A stretch of 64,000 nt of DNA from an uncultured Prolixibacteraceae bacterium. GTDB taxonomy: Bacteria; Bacteroidota; Bacteroidia; Bacteroidales; Prolixibacteraceae. The position numbers were made by a program, and so were the translations under genes. Location of the stretch: NCBI GenBank assembly GCA_937915865.1, contig CALGIG010000076.1, forward strand, positions 62,001-126,000, given 5' to 3'. The stretch's first letter is position 1. Each line of letters opens with the position of its first letter. Below the pieces are notes generated by a model. It saw only the letters and a list, made by a program, of their open reading frames with translations, was not told the origin of the DNA and ran no database searches. Positions 53,858 through 62,356 of this stretch are shown here, piece by piece.

Positions 53858-54328
53858 TTATAAACGACGGCAATTACCATTATTCAATCTCTTGCCTGAT
53901 CTGGTACCATTACCTTGTCCTTTACCTGAACCTTTACCTTGTCCTTTACCAGTGCATATACTTTGCCCTTTTCCCCGGCTCTGATTACCACTTAAAAGCT
54001 GATTTTGTTGTTCAGGAGTAAGCAGTGATTTCATTTTTTCGCGATGATTTTGTTTTTCTGCATTCATTTCTTTCCAGATTTGTGTCTTTTCGCTTAAATC
54101 AGTTGTACTTCTCCTTCTTGAACGCAATTGGTCCATTTGCTTTTGATGCTCAGTTTGCATTGCTCCGATTTTTTCTTTTTGCTCGGTAGTTAAATTGTTA
54201 ATTTGGCTAACACAGGTGCCACGAGCAATACAGTTGCGGCCCTGATTATTATCTGAAAAAGCTGTTGTAGTTGCTACGGTTAGGACAAAAAATAGCCCCG
54301 CAAACCGTTTCATCCGATTTGTTCTCAT
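53858..54328 (-). CDS. Secreted Spy/CpxP-like helical protein with Gly/Lys-rich tail
   Basis: A 156-residue exported protein. The signal peptide covers about residues 1-25, and the middle (about 45-115) is helical and charged with the repeated LT-x-EQ pattern (NLTTEQKEKIG and LLTPEQQNQLL) seen in Spy/CpxP periplasmic chaperones. The last 40 residues are low-complexity (GKGQGKGSGKGQGNG). Together with the next gene upstream it suggests envelope- or metal-stress sensing. Assignment to the family is from pattern only. Confidence 0.6.
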   Translation of the reverse strand: MRTNRMKRFAGLFFVLTVATTTAFSDNNQGRNCIARGTCVSQINNLTTEQKEKIGAMQTEHQKQMDQLRSRRRSTTDLSEKTQIWKEMNAEKQNHREKMKSLLTPEQQNQLLSGNQSRGKGQSICTGKGQGKGSGKGQGNGTRSGKRLNNGNCRRL

Positions 54329-54351
54329 AATTTTAATATTTAAAGTTTGAT

Positions 54352-54885
54352 TTATCTGTTCCGGCCTCTGCCTCGCTGGTACCCGGGCTGCGGCAGATTT
54401 ACCTGGTTTTCTTTGTTTAACATCGACTGAAATATTCCGTGCAGTTTTATTTGCTGCTCAGGCGTGCAAATTCTTTTCATATCCAGGTAAAAAGTTGCTG
54501 TTACCTGTTTTAACCGGCGATGGTTATTTCCAATTTCTCCGGCTATTTTACTAAGTTTTGCTGTGTCTGGATTGGCTTGTCCAAGTTCATCAATCATACT
54601 TTTTCTAAGTGAGGCCATATCCATTTCTATTCCTCTGGCGGTGCGGTTAAAGGTTCGGTTAATTTCACGAAACTGTTCAAGCTGCCTATTGTTCAGATTC
54701 AACTGATTGCCAAAAAAGCGGGTCCGTTGTTCGCCAGGAAAGGTTGTTTGATCGTTGTTTTTTACTTCAATTGCTTTGCGCTCTGATATTCGGTGATAGT
54801 AAAACGAACCAATGGTTGACAGGTTAGTTGCCACCAATACAACGATGATTCCTACCAGTATTCTGTATTTATTGCTGTTAATCAT
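54352..54885 (-). CDS. Membrane-anchored periplasmic heavy-metal-sensor-like protein (Spy family)
   Basis: A 177-residue protein with one N-terminal helix (about 8-28) and a periplasmic helical domain. The segment LNLNNRQLEQFREINRTFNRTARGIEMDMASLRKSMIDEL, followed by CTPEQQIKLHGIFQSML, fits the Spy/CpxP-CnrX-type heavy-metal resistance family. Its ATG overlaps the anti-sigma stop by 4 nt (ATGA), so it belongs to the sigma module. CnrX-like proteins sense metals for an anti-sigma factor, and an analogous role here is inferred. Confidence 0.75.
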   Translation of the reverse strand: MINSNKYRILVGIIVVLVATNLSTIGSFYYHRISERKAIEVKNNDQTTFPGEQRTRFFGNQLNLNNRQLEQFREINRTFNRTARGIEMDMASLRKSMIDELGQANPDTAKLSKIAGEIGNNHRRLKQVTATFYLDMKRICTPEQQIKLHGIFQSMLNKENQVNLPQPGYQRGRGRNR

Positions 54886-55304
54886 TGCAGTTCTAATAAA
54901 AAAGTTTCTATTGGTTCGGTTTCAAAATCGTTCATTAGCAACATATTGTTGTCAACAGATTGCGTTTGAACGGTGTTGTACGGAAGGTTTCCCAGGTAGA
55001 TGCCCACAACAATTCCAACAATTAATAATAATGAGAATGTTGTGAGTTGTAACCAGCCTTGTGCTGGCAAACGAAATTGCTCATATTTTTCGTCGAGCCT
55101 TACCGACAATTTGGTAAAGAAATAAGGTGAAACTTCGGTTTGTTTTTCGCTTTCAATGAGCTGCAATTGTTGTTTCATCATTTCCGCAAAACGACGACAG
55201 TCATCACAATCATCGAGATGGCTACGCACAGCCTGCATTTCTTCGCTGCTTAACTCACCTTCGAGATAAAAAATCAGATTGTTATGTATTTTTTTGCAGC
55301 TCAT
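54882..55304 (-). CDS. zf-HC2 anti-sigma factor
   Basis: A 140-residue membrane protein. The N-terminal zinc-type anti-sigma motif is HLDDCDDC (His-x3-Cys-x2-Cys) within MSCKKIHNNLIFYLEGELSSEEMQ, and one helix follows at about 80-100 (WLQLTTFSLLLIVGIVVGIYLG). I use ATG 55304. A GTG at 55412 would extend the frame back over the sigma-factor gene with unconserved sequence. It probably holds the ECF sigma factor encoded upstream at the membrane. Confidence 0.85.
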   Translation of the reverse strand: MSCKKIHNNLIFYLEGELSSEEMQAVRSHLDDCDDCRRFAEMMKQQLQLIESEKQTEVSPYFFTKLSVRLDEKYEQFRLPAQGWLQLTTFSLLLIVGIVVGIYLGNLPYNTVQTQSVDNNMLLMNDFETEPIETFLLELQ

Positions 55305-55353
55305 TTTTCGTTGTTTTATTGGTTTGACACAGTAAGTATTTAAAACTTGCGTT

Positions 55354-55935
55354 TCAAATACACTTTTTTTTATAACACTCGTAAAGTTGATCTTGTAAAT
55401 TCTTTTTAGCACGGTGAATCAATGATTCGACAGAAGACAAAGAGAGATTCATGATTTCAGCAATTTGCTGATACGATAAATCTTCGTATTTATTGAGGGT
55501 GAAAGCTATCCGTTGCTTTTCGGGAATCATGCCAATAGCCTGATGCAGTATTTCTTTGCGTTGTTTGTCAGTTATTCCTGAATCGGGCTGATCATTATGG
55601 TTTTCTGATATTTCCCGGTTATTATTCCTTCCGCCAGTGAATGTATCTTCAATACTTTGCCAAAATCGTTTGCGTCGGTTGTTCCTTACAAAATTCAAAG
55701 AACGGTTTATCGCAATTCGGTACAACCAGGTTGAAAGCTGTGCTTCGCCTCTGAATTGGTTGGCATTGCGAAAAACTTCAAGAAAAACATCCTGAGCAAT
55801 ATCTTCGGCGTCGGCATGGTTGTAAACAATACTTTTACAGGTATTTACAACCATTTTTTGATAATTTTCAACCAACGTACGATATGCGTGCTGGTCGTTT
55901 TGTTGTATTCCTTTTATTAATGAAGGTTCATTCAT
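55354..55935 (-). CDS. ECF-type RNA polymerase sigma factor
   Basis: A 193-residue sigma-70 family member with region 2 (about 15-85; YQKMVVNTCKSIVYNHADAEDIAQDVFLEVFRN, then STWLYRIAINRSLNFVR) and region 4 (about 130-185; LNKYEDLSYQQIAEIMNLSLSSVESLIHRAKKNL). It is the first gene of the minus-strand run sigma, anti-sigma, Spy-like membrane protein, Spy-like secreted protein, DUF2202. ECF factors of this layout usually activate their own operon. Confidence 0.93.
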   Translation of the reverse strand: MNEPSLIKGIQQNDQHAYRTLVENYQKMVVNTCKSIVYNHADAEDIAQDVFLEVFRNANQFRGEAQLSTWLYRIAINRSLNFVRNNRRKRFWQSIEDTFTGGRNNNREISENHNDQPDSGITDKQRKEILHQAIGMIPEKQRIAFTLNKYEDLSYQQIAEIMNLSLSSVESLIHRAKKNLQDQLYECYKKKCI

Positions 55936-56062
55936 CCCCGAATGCTCAGTTTTTGTCGTTTAGGAGATTTGACACCTAAAGTTCCGAAAACTTGCGCATA
56001 TTTTTGTAAAAAAGCAGCGATTGTTATTTATAAGTTGATTATAAGGCTTTAAGGATTAATGG

Positions 56063-56758
56063 TTATCCTTTTTTGTTTATTTCTTCCAGCTCTTTATAAT
56101 TCAGTAACAAAACATCTTTTTCCTGTAATTCAATCAGACCGTCTTTTTCAAAATTTTTCAGAAGTTTTACCGTGCTCTCGGTTGATATTCCCGAAAAATC
56201 GGCCAGATCTTTACGGGATAAAAGCTGAAATATCTCCGGATTTTCATCCTTCAATGAATCAATATACAGAAGAGTACCAGCCATCCTTCCATTCATCTGT
56301 TTGTACAAAAGAGTTTTCAACGTATCGAACAGGTTGACATTTTGTTCGCAGTAGCGTTTAATCATGTTAAAACCAAATAGTCCGTTTTGCTTGATAACCG
56401 AAGCTATTGTTTCTTTTTCGACAAGAAAAACCTGGCAATCGGTCAGCGCCACCGACGAGTAATTGAATGTATTTTTCGTGAAAACAGCCGATAGACCAAT
56501 AAATTCACCTGGTTTTATAATTCGAAGGTTAAAGTTTTTCGATCCATCACCTTCAATGTATTGCTTGGCAAGCCCATTGATAACGAAAAGAGCATACGAA
56601 GCAAATGCTCCCTGCTTGGTAAGGTTATCTCCTTTACGGAAAAGTACTTGCGTTTTGCTGGCTTTAACCAGTTCTGCTTCTTCGGGCGAAAGCATCTGGA
56701 AACATGGCGCCTGAATGTCGCAAATAAATTCCTGATCGGTTTCTATAATTGGTTTCAT
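56063..56758 (-). CDS. Crp/Fnr family transcriptional regulator
   Basis: A 231-residue regulator with an N-terminal cyclic-nucleotide-binding fold (about 20-130) and a C-terminal Crp-type helix-turn-helix (about 165-225; LLSRKDLADFSGISTESTVKLLKNFEKDGLIEL). No N-terminal Cys cluster for an FNR-type iron-sulfur centre is evident. I prefer ATG 56758 over the ATG four codons earlier. It is divergent from the sulfur/thiol operon starting at 57033 and is its likely regulator. Confidence 0.9.
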   Translation of the reverse strand: MKPIIETDQEFICDIQAPCFQMLSPEEAELVKASKTQVLFRKGDNLTKQGAFASYALFVINGLAKQYIEGDGSKNFNLRIIKPGEFIGLSAVFTKNTFNYSSVALTDCQVFLVEKETIASVIKQNGLFGFNMIKRYCEQNVNLFDTLKTLLYKQMNGRMAGTLLYIDSLKDENPEIFQLLSRKDLADFSGISTESTVKLLKNFEKDGLIELQEKDVLLLNYKELEEINKKG

Positions 56759-56772
56759 GAGATAAATCAAAT

Positions 56773-56796
56773 TTCTAACTGACCGTAAAGTTAGAA
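56773..56796. promoter_or_regulatory. Dyad operator candidate at the Crp/Fnr gene
   Basis: TTCTAACT and AGTTAGAA form 8-bp arms around an 8-bp spacer, 15 bp from the regulator's start codon. Further upstream TTGACT occurs at 56834 and 56873 and its complement AGTCAA at 56851. These could be sites for this regulator in the divergent promoter region. Confidence 0.4.
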
Positions 56797-56997
56797 CTAT
56801 ACTTTAAAAGTCAGTTTCCTGAGTCGACAAGAATTGACTTTTATTTGCTTAGTCAAGTCATTCGTCATTTAATTGACTTTTTTTTAAAACAAACGACAAG
56901 CTTTTCCTAATCTACCTCAATAAAAAAGTTGTTGCAGTTCAATCCTGATCCCGATTTCGTTCAGACGTATTTTCTTTTACTACCAATTTGCCTGATT

Positions 56998-57005
56998 TAA
57001 CTTTG
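56998..57005 (+). promoter_or_regulatory. -7 element of the sulfur/thiol operon
   Basis: TAACTTTG matches TAnnTTTG and lies 27 nt upstream of the first ATG of the operon at 57033. Confidence 0.5.
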
Positions 57006-57032
57006 TGTTGTAACAAATTAAAAAACTAATCG

Positions 57033-57389
57033 ATGTTGTACACAAACCTGGAACATATTGAAACGTCTGGTGATTTCGAAAGAATAATCAGGGAAAACGA
57101 AAATGTAGTGGTTATCTGTGGTCGCATGGGGCCGTTGTGTGTTCCGGTTTACCGGGTTATGGAAGAATTGGGTAATGAATATTCTCACGTTAAATTTTTT
57201 GATATGGAATATGATAATCCTGAATTTTATTTTTTCCATGAGTTGCCCGAAGTGCAAGGTTTAGAGGAAATTCCGTTTACCGTTTTCTATCGGAATAATG
57301 AAGCAGTTAAGGCGGTTGCAGGAATCCAGTCGAAAGCTCTTTTAAAAGAAATCATGACTGAAGTATTTTCATTTAAGGTGAATGTTTAA
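57033..57389 (+). CDS. Thioredoxin-fold protein without CXXC
   Basis: A 118-residue thioredoxin-like protein. The strand-loop-helix where thioredoxins have WCGPC reads ICGRMGPLCVPVYRVMEEL: only the Cys in the C-terminal position of the active site is kept, plus one Cys four residues before the loop. The cis-Pro region IPFTVFYRNNEAV is present, as in thioredoxins. It cannot perform ordinary dithiol exchange through CXXC. A single-Cys persulfide carrier or a structural partner is possible. It overlaps the next thioredoxin gene by 8 nt. Confidence 0.7.
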   Translation: MLYTNLEHIETSGDFERIIRENENVVVICGRMGPLCVPVYRVMEELGNEYSHVKFFDMEYDNPEFYFFHELPEVQGLEEIPFTVFYRNNEAVKAVAGIQSKALLKEIMTEVFSFKVNV

Positions 57390-57828
57390 TAGTTTAAAAA
57401 ATAAAGATATGCAAGCTATAGTAATAATTATCAGTACATTAATCGTTGCCTTCATCGTAATGCGGTCGATTGCAATAGCAAAAATTAAAAAGGCTCCTTT
57501 GGTTGCCAATCATCAAAATGTTTTGACTTTGACCGATCAAAATTTCAAACAAAAAACGAAAGGAAAAATAGTGTTGGTAGATTTTTGGGCAACATGGTGC
57601 GCTCCTTGCCGTATGATGGCTCCGGTTTTAAACGATGTGGCTGCCGAACTGGGTGGCAATACTCACGTAGGAAAAGTTGACATTCAGCAATATCAAAATT
57701 TGGCTACCGAATTTAAAATCAGGAATATACCCACGATGGTATTGCTTAAAGACGGTAAAGAGGTCAATCGCTTTGTAGGGATTAAATCGAAAGAATTTTT
57801 ATTGAAAGAGATTGCAAAAGTTAGTTGA
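57382..57828 (+). CDS. Membrane-anchored thioredoxin
   Basis: A 148-residue protein with an N-terminal helix (about 12-32) and a thioredoxin domain (about 45-148) carrying the intact active site WCAPC and the cis-Pro segment IPTMVLLKDGKEV. The start at 57382 overlaps the previous gene; an internal ATG at 57409 would remove nine residues and is equally possible. It probably reduces disulfides or persulfides handled by the reductase downstream. Orientation of the domain relative to the membrane is not certain. Confidence 0.9.
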   Translation: MFNSLKNKDMQAIVIIISTLIVAFIVMRSIAIAKIKKAPLVANHQNVLTLTDQNFKQKTKGKIVLVDFWATWCAPCRMMAPVLNDVAAELGGNTHVGKVDIQQYQNLATEFKIRNIPTMVLLKDGKEVNRFVGIKSKEFLLKEIAKVS

Positions 57829-57884
57829 AACGAATAACGAATATTCAGAATTTTAAAATACAAATATTTAAATAGTAAACATAA

Positions 57885-60164
57885 ATGGAAAAAATAGTAA
57901 TAATAGGGGGAGTTGCAGCCGGGGCAACAGCGGCGGCTAAAGTACGCCGCATTTCTCCGGATGCTAAAATAGTAATGCTTGAAGCCGGACCAGATATTTC
58001 TTTTGCCAATTGTGGGTTACCCTACTACATTGGTGGAGATATTAAAAGTCGTTCGAAACTAATCCTTCAAAGTCCCGAAAGTTTCAATGAACAGTACGAC
58101 GTTGAGGTTCATGTAAATACTATTGTGTCTGCAATCGATCGTGTAGCCCATCAGGTAAAAGCAATGGATACCCGCAGTGGCGAACAGATGACATTCGATT
58201 ATACAAAACTTATTTTAGCCCAGGGCGGACGACCCATTAAACCAAATTTACCTGGCGCAGATTTAGGCCATGTGTTTAGTTTATGGACATTGAGCGATAT
58301 GGATCAGATTTCGCATTTTCTGGAAGAAAAGAAACCACAAACAGCGGTGGTTGTGGGTGGTGGATTTATTGGCCTTGAAATGGTTGAAGCTTTGGTAAAA
58401 CGTGGGCTGAATGTGAATGTGGTTGAAATGATGCCACACGTAATGGCCATTATGGATGCCGAAACTGCCGGTTTTATTGAAAACGAATTATTGGCTTATG
58501 GCGTTGGCTTACACACTGGTTCGGGCGTTACCGAAATTAAACAACGAAGTGTAAAACTTGATAATGGTAAAGTACTCGAAGCCGATATGGTGCTACTTTC
58601 AATTGGTGTTCGTCCAACTTTGCAGTTGGCCAAAGAAGCTGGGCTTGAAATTGGCCAGGCTGGTGGTTTGCTTGTAAATGCACAGTTGCAAACTTCTGAT
58701 CCGGATGTTTATGCAGCTGGCGATATGGTCGAAATTGACCATAGAATCAATGGTAAAAAAGTGCGTATTCCTTTAGCCGGGCCGGCCAATCGCCAGGGAA
58801 GAATTGCCGCCGAAAATGCAATGGGCGGAAATCACAGCTACAAAGGTTCTATCGGAACTTCTGTTGTTAGAGTTTTCGAAGCTGTTGCCGGAATTACCGG
58901 ACTCTCGTTGAAACAGGCCCGTAACGAAGGCCTTAATGCTGACGCTATTGTGGTGCATAAAGAGCATCACACTTCTTATTATCCGGGAGCCGAAACTGTA
59001 ACTGCTATCTTGGTTTACGACCGCGAAACCGGAGTCATTCTGGGTGGACAAACAGCAGGTTACAAAGGCGCCGACAAACGTCTGGATGTAATTGCAACAG
59101 CAGCAGCAGCTAAGCTTACGGTTAGCGATTTAGCTGATATAGATTTTGCCTATTCGCCACCGATTGGTACGGCAAACGATGCTATTAACATGGCAGCTTA
59201 TGCAGCCGAAAACCGTATTTCAGGCTTTAGTCCATCGGTTACTGCTTCCGAACTTGATCTGTTAATTTCAGGGAAAAACCCAGTATTTATTGATGTTCGC
59301 GATGTCTTTGCTTTTGAGAAAAGTCATGTAAAAGGAGCTATCCATATTCCATTGGAAGTACTGGCGCAACAAAAACAGTCGATTCCTTCAAATCGGATGG
59401 TGATTGTATACGACGAAACTGGCAAGAAAGGGCATCAGGCTTTAAGAACCTTGATAGGCGCTGGCTTTAATGATGTTGTTAATATTTCAGGTGGGCACAC
59501 TTCTTTGCAACGCCAGGCACGTGCAACAGGATTCAAATATCTGCAAATTGATTTATTGCCAATCGAAACTAAATCGATCAGCGAATCTGAAAATAAAACA
59601 CAGGAGAAAGTTATTGAACCGAAAGCGAAAGATGTAAATTCTACACTCATCATCGATGTTCGCACGCCGGAGGAATTTGCTACAGGTGCTTACCCTGAAG
59701 CAATTAATATTCCGCTCGACGAATTGGGCGAACGTTATATGGAACTCGGAAATAACGCTGCGCGCGAAATCGTTGTGTACTGTGCTTCGGGAGCCCGTTC
59801 GGCGTATGCGCAGCGAATGCTTAGTCAAATAGGTTACCGTAATGTGAAAAATGGTGGCGGTATTGCGGCAATGATGTCCCGCAGAAACAGTCCTATTCAG
59901 CAGCCGAATGTTGCTTCTACTCCTTTGATTGTTGATGTTCGTACCCCGGATGAATTCCATTCTGGTGCTTATCCTGGTGCAGTTAACATCCCACTCGACG
60001 AACTTCAATCGAGGGTTGGTGAACTGGGCGGTAAATCGCGCGACATTACGCTGTATTGCGCCTCTGGAGCTCGTTCTGCTTATGCACAGCGTGCTTTGAT
60101 GCAAATGGGTTTCACCAACGTAAAAAACGGAGGTGGAATTATGCAAATGATGATGCGGAGATAA
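57885..60164 (+). CDS. CoA-disulfide/persulfide reductase fused to three rhodanese domains
   Basis: A 759-residue flavoprotein. Residues about 1-445 are a CoA-disulfide reductase core: FAD motif IIGGVAAGATAAAKVR, redox Cys43 in NCGLPYY, NAD motif VVVGGGFIGLEMVEAL, second FAD motif VYAAGDM. Three rhodanese domains follow. The first (about 465-570) has Asp510 in place of the active Cys (VYDETGKKG). The second (about 585-665) and third (about 678-755) have Cys633 and Cys725 in identical YCASGARSAYAQR loops. Enzymes with one rhodanese reduce CoA-persulfide or polysulfide, so this one probably channels persulfide sulfur. The triple fusion is unusual. Confidence 0.92.
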   Translation: MEKIVIIGGVAAGATAAAKVRRISPDAKIVMLEAGPDISFANCGLPYYIGGDIKSRSKLILQSPESFNEQYDVEVHVNTIVSAIDRVAHQVKAMDTRSGEQMTFDYTKLILAQGGRPIKPNLPGADLGHVFSLWTLSDMDQISHFLEEKKPQTAVVVGGGFIGLEMVEALVKRGLNVNVVEMMPHVMAIMDAETAGFIENELLAYGVGLHTGSGVTEIKQRSVKLDNGKVLEADMVLLSIGVRPTLQLAKEAGLEIGQAGGLLVNAQLQTSDPDVYAAGDMVEIDHRINGKKVRIPLAGPANRQGRIAAENAMGGNHSYKGSIGTSVVRVFEAVAGITGLSLKQARNEGLNADAIVVHKEHHTSYYPGAETVTAILVYDRETGVILGGQTAGYKGADKRLDVIATAAAAKLTVSDLADIDFAYSPPIGTANDAINMAAYAAENRISGFSPSVTASELDLLISGKNPVFIDVRDVFAFEKSHVKGAIHIPLEVLAQQKQSIPSNRMVIVYDETGKKGHQALRTLIGAGFNDVVNISGGHTSLQRQARATGFKYLQIDLLPIETKSISESENKTQEKVIEPKAKDVNSTLIIDVRTPEEFATGAYPEAINIPLDELGERYMELGNNAAREIVVYCASGARSAYAQRMLSQIGYRNVKNGGGIAAMMSRRNSPIQQPNVASTPLIVDVRTPDEFHSGAYPGAVNIPLDELQSRVGELGGKSRDITLYCASGARSAYAQRALMQMGFTNVKNGGGIMQMMMRR

Positions 60165-60184
60165 CTTTTTAGACCCTGATACTT

Positions 60185-60505
60185 ATGCAAAACATTAGCT
60201 CATTGGCCGATTTTATGCGCAAAATAGAAGGACGTAATCATGTTGCTTTGCTGATTCACAATCCTGAAAATGAATTGTCGCGATGTGCATTCCGAAGTAT
60301 TGCCGAGGCTTCGTTTTTGAGCCTGAATACATTGGTTTGTATTGCCGATTTGACTCAGGTAAGCGAAATAAGTTCTTTGTACCAATCGAGCGGAAAACCA
60401 GCACTTTTGCTGTTCGAAAAAGGTGAACTGGCGCAAATTATTGAAGGTTGTCACGAAATAGATTATTTCAAGGCGCTGATTAATCAAGATTCTTCAGTGA
60501 GCTAG
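60185..60505 (+). CDS. Small thioredoxin-like protein lacking active-site cysteines
   Basis: A 106-residue protein with a thioredoxin-like strand order (VALLIHNPENELSRCAF at the usual active-site position, then KPALLLFEKGELAQIIEG near the C-terminus). Only one Cys (in SRCAF) lies near the active site; CXXC is absent. It sits 20 nt after the triple-rhodanese reductase and 33 nt before the flavoprotein. I cannot assign a function. It resembles, in idea, the first thioredoxin-like gene of the operon. Confidence 0.6.
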   Translation: MQNISSLADFMRKIEGRNHVALLIHNPENELSRCAFRSIAEASFLSLNTLVCIADLTQVSEISSLYQSSGKPALLLFEKGELAQIIEGCHEIDYFKALINQDSSVS

Positions 60506-60538
60506 TTGTTAGACATTTATAAATATAAGGTAGAAATT

Positions 60539-61705
60539 ATGAAACAGGTTTTGGTTTTGGGCGGCGGATTTGCCGGAGTTCAAACAGCCATTGAATTGCA
60601 TAAGAGCGGCCAGTTCAAAGTAACGTTGGTTTCCGATCGCGACTATCTGTACCTGTACCCTATTTCAATTTGGGTACCGGTTCGTAACACCGATTTTGAA
60701 AACGTGAAGCTGCCACTGGCTGAAATTCAAAAGAAATATCCGTTTGAAGTAGTTATTGATGCTGTTACGGAAATTCACTCAACCGAAAATCAGGTTGTTT
60801 GTGAAAAACAAACATTAACTTACGATTACCTGGTTGTAGCTTTTGGAGCCGACAAGATGAAACACAAAGGGATTGAAAATACCTTATCGATTTGTGGAAA
60901 ACCTGAAATTTCACTGGCTATTCGCGACCGGATTGACCAGCTTGTAGCCAAGGGAAGCGGCAAAATTGCAGTAGGGTTTGGTGGAAATCCTAAAGATAAG
61001 TCGGCAGTTCGCGGCGGTCCGGGGTTCGAGTTAATGTTCAACATTCACAATTTGCTGAAAAAGAAAAAGCTCAGGCAGAATTTCGAGCTTACTTTTTTTG
61101 CGCCAATGGCCCAACCGGGAGCGCGCATGGGGAAAAATGCCCTGCCTTTGCTGAATAAACTATTCGACCGCTACCAAATTAAAAAGCACTTTGGGAAAAA
61201 AATCACCGAATTTGAACCAAATGCAGTTGTTTTTGAAGACGACTCGAAGTTGGAATCTGATCTGATTTTGTTCATTCCGGCATCAACCGGTCACCATGTG
61301 CTGCAAAACAGCGATTTGCAATTGTCCGAAGCTGGTTTTGTGAAGATCGATAATTTTTGCCGGGTTCACAGAGCCGAAAATGTATATGCAATTGGTGATA
61401 TTGCCGCTATTGAAGGCCCCGAATGGATTGCAAAACAGGGCCATATTGCCGAACTGATGGGAAGGAATGTTGCACATAACATCATTCAGAAAGAACAAGG
61501 AAAAACTGATTTTAAAGGTTACCAGGAAGAATTAAACATACTTTGTGTGATGGATACAGGCGATGGAGCGGCGTTTGTTTTTCGAGATGATAAAAAATCG
61601 TTTTTGCTACCAATGCCTGTTGTTGGGCACTGGATGAAAAAAGGTTGGGGAACCTATTCGAAACTGACGAAAGTTGGAAAATTTCCTCGTTTGCCAGGGA
61701 TGTAA
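60539..61705 (+). CDS. SQR-like FAD-dependent oxidoreductase
   Basis: A 388-residue flavoprotein of the sulfide:quinone reductase/NDH-2 superfamily. The FAD motif is VLVLGGGFAGVQTAIEL, the second FAD segment NVYAIGDIAAI, and the C-terminus is amphipathic (VVGHWMKKGWGTYSKL), as in monotopic membrane members. I use ATG 60539; an in-frame start at 60506 would add 11 residues. Cysteines occur in SICGKPE, NFCRVHR and NILCVMD, but I cannot confirm the SQR redox pair. Sulfide oxidation is inferred from the neighbours. Confidence 0.8.
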   Translation: MKQVLVLGGGFAGVQTAIELHKSGQFKVTLVSDRDYLYLYPISIWVPVRNTDFENVKLPLAEIQKKYPFEVVIDAVTEIHSTENQVVCEKQTLTYDYLVVAFGADKMKHKGIENTLSICGKPEISLAIRDRIDQLVAKGSGKIAVGFGGNPKDKSAVRGGPGFELMFNIHNLLKKKKLRQNFELTFFAPMAQPGARMGKNALPLLNKLFDRYQIKKHFGKKITEFEPNAVVFEDDSKLESDLILFIPASTGHHVLQNSDLQLSEAGFVKIDNFCRVHRAENVYAIGDIAAIEGPEWIAKQGHIAELMGRNVAHNIIQKEQGKTDFKGYQEELNILCVMDTGDGAAFVFRDDKKSFLLPMPVVGHWMKKGWGTYSKLTKVGKFPRLPGM

Positions 61706-61853
61706 AATCAAATGAAATAGCCATCTCGCCTAAGGCAAGACAAACCAAAAATGTATAAATGGCTATTCCATGCGTTGGATAGTTCGACTAAAAGAAAATG
61801 TTAATACGCAGATTATTAGACGATAAACAAAAATATATACAAATGAAAAACTA

Positions 61854-62354
61854 ATGAGAAAGCTATTAATAACGTTAGTTAAAAACCGTATAATCATTTT
61901 ATCAGCTTTAGGAATTTCGGTGTATATCGGTATTTCGCAATTTCATATTTCGCTGTGGTTTATTTTGTTATACGGTGTTATCCTCGGTGTCATCTTCGGA
62001 AAAGTATTTTGCCGTTGGGTTTGCCCGATGGGTTTAATTATGGAAATAATGATGGGCTTTGGTGGTAATGATAATAAGGTCAAACAAATGTATCAATACC
62101 ACAAATTGGGCTGTCCCATTGCATGGATTTCAGGATTGTTGAATAGATTCTCAATCTTCAGGATAAAACTGAATGACAACACCTGTAAAAATTGTGGTAT
62201 ATGCGATAAAAAATGCTATATCGTCGCCATGGAACCCGAAAAATACAGTTTGTACAAACCAACAAAATTAAAACCCGGAGATAGCTATGCCTGTTCGAAA
62301 TGTCTGGAATGCGTAGCAGCTTGTCCAAATGCTAGTTTAAAATATAATGTATAG
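61854..62354 (+). CDS. Membrane 4Fe-4S ferredoxin-type protein (NapH-like)
   Basis: A 166-residue protein with two N-terminal helices (about 12-28 and 32-48), a CRWVCPMG motif typical of NapH/NosR/YccM-like electron-transfer proteins, and two 4Fe-4S binding sequences: CKNCGICDKKC and CSKCLECVAACP. It should pass electrons between the quinone pool and a soluble partner. The upstream gap of 148 bp may contain a further promoter. The next gene starts 2 nt later. Confidence 0.88.
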   Translation: MRKLLITLVKNRIIILSALGISVYIGISQFHISLWFILLYGVILGVIFGKVFCRWVCPMGLIMEIMMGFGGNDNKVKQMYQYHKLGCPIAWISGLLNRFSIFRIKLNDNTCKNCGICDKKCYIVAMEPEKYSLYKPTKLKPGDSYACSKCLECVAACPNASLKYNV

Positions 62355-62356
62355 AA

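Noticed and set aside
59553..60146. A 197-codon open frame antisense to the rhodanese domains
   Set aside because: Its internal repetition simply mirrors the duplicated rhodanese domains on the plus strand.
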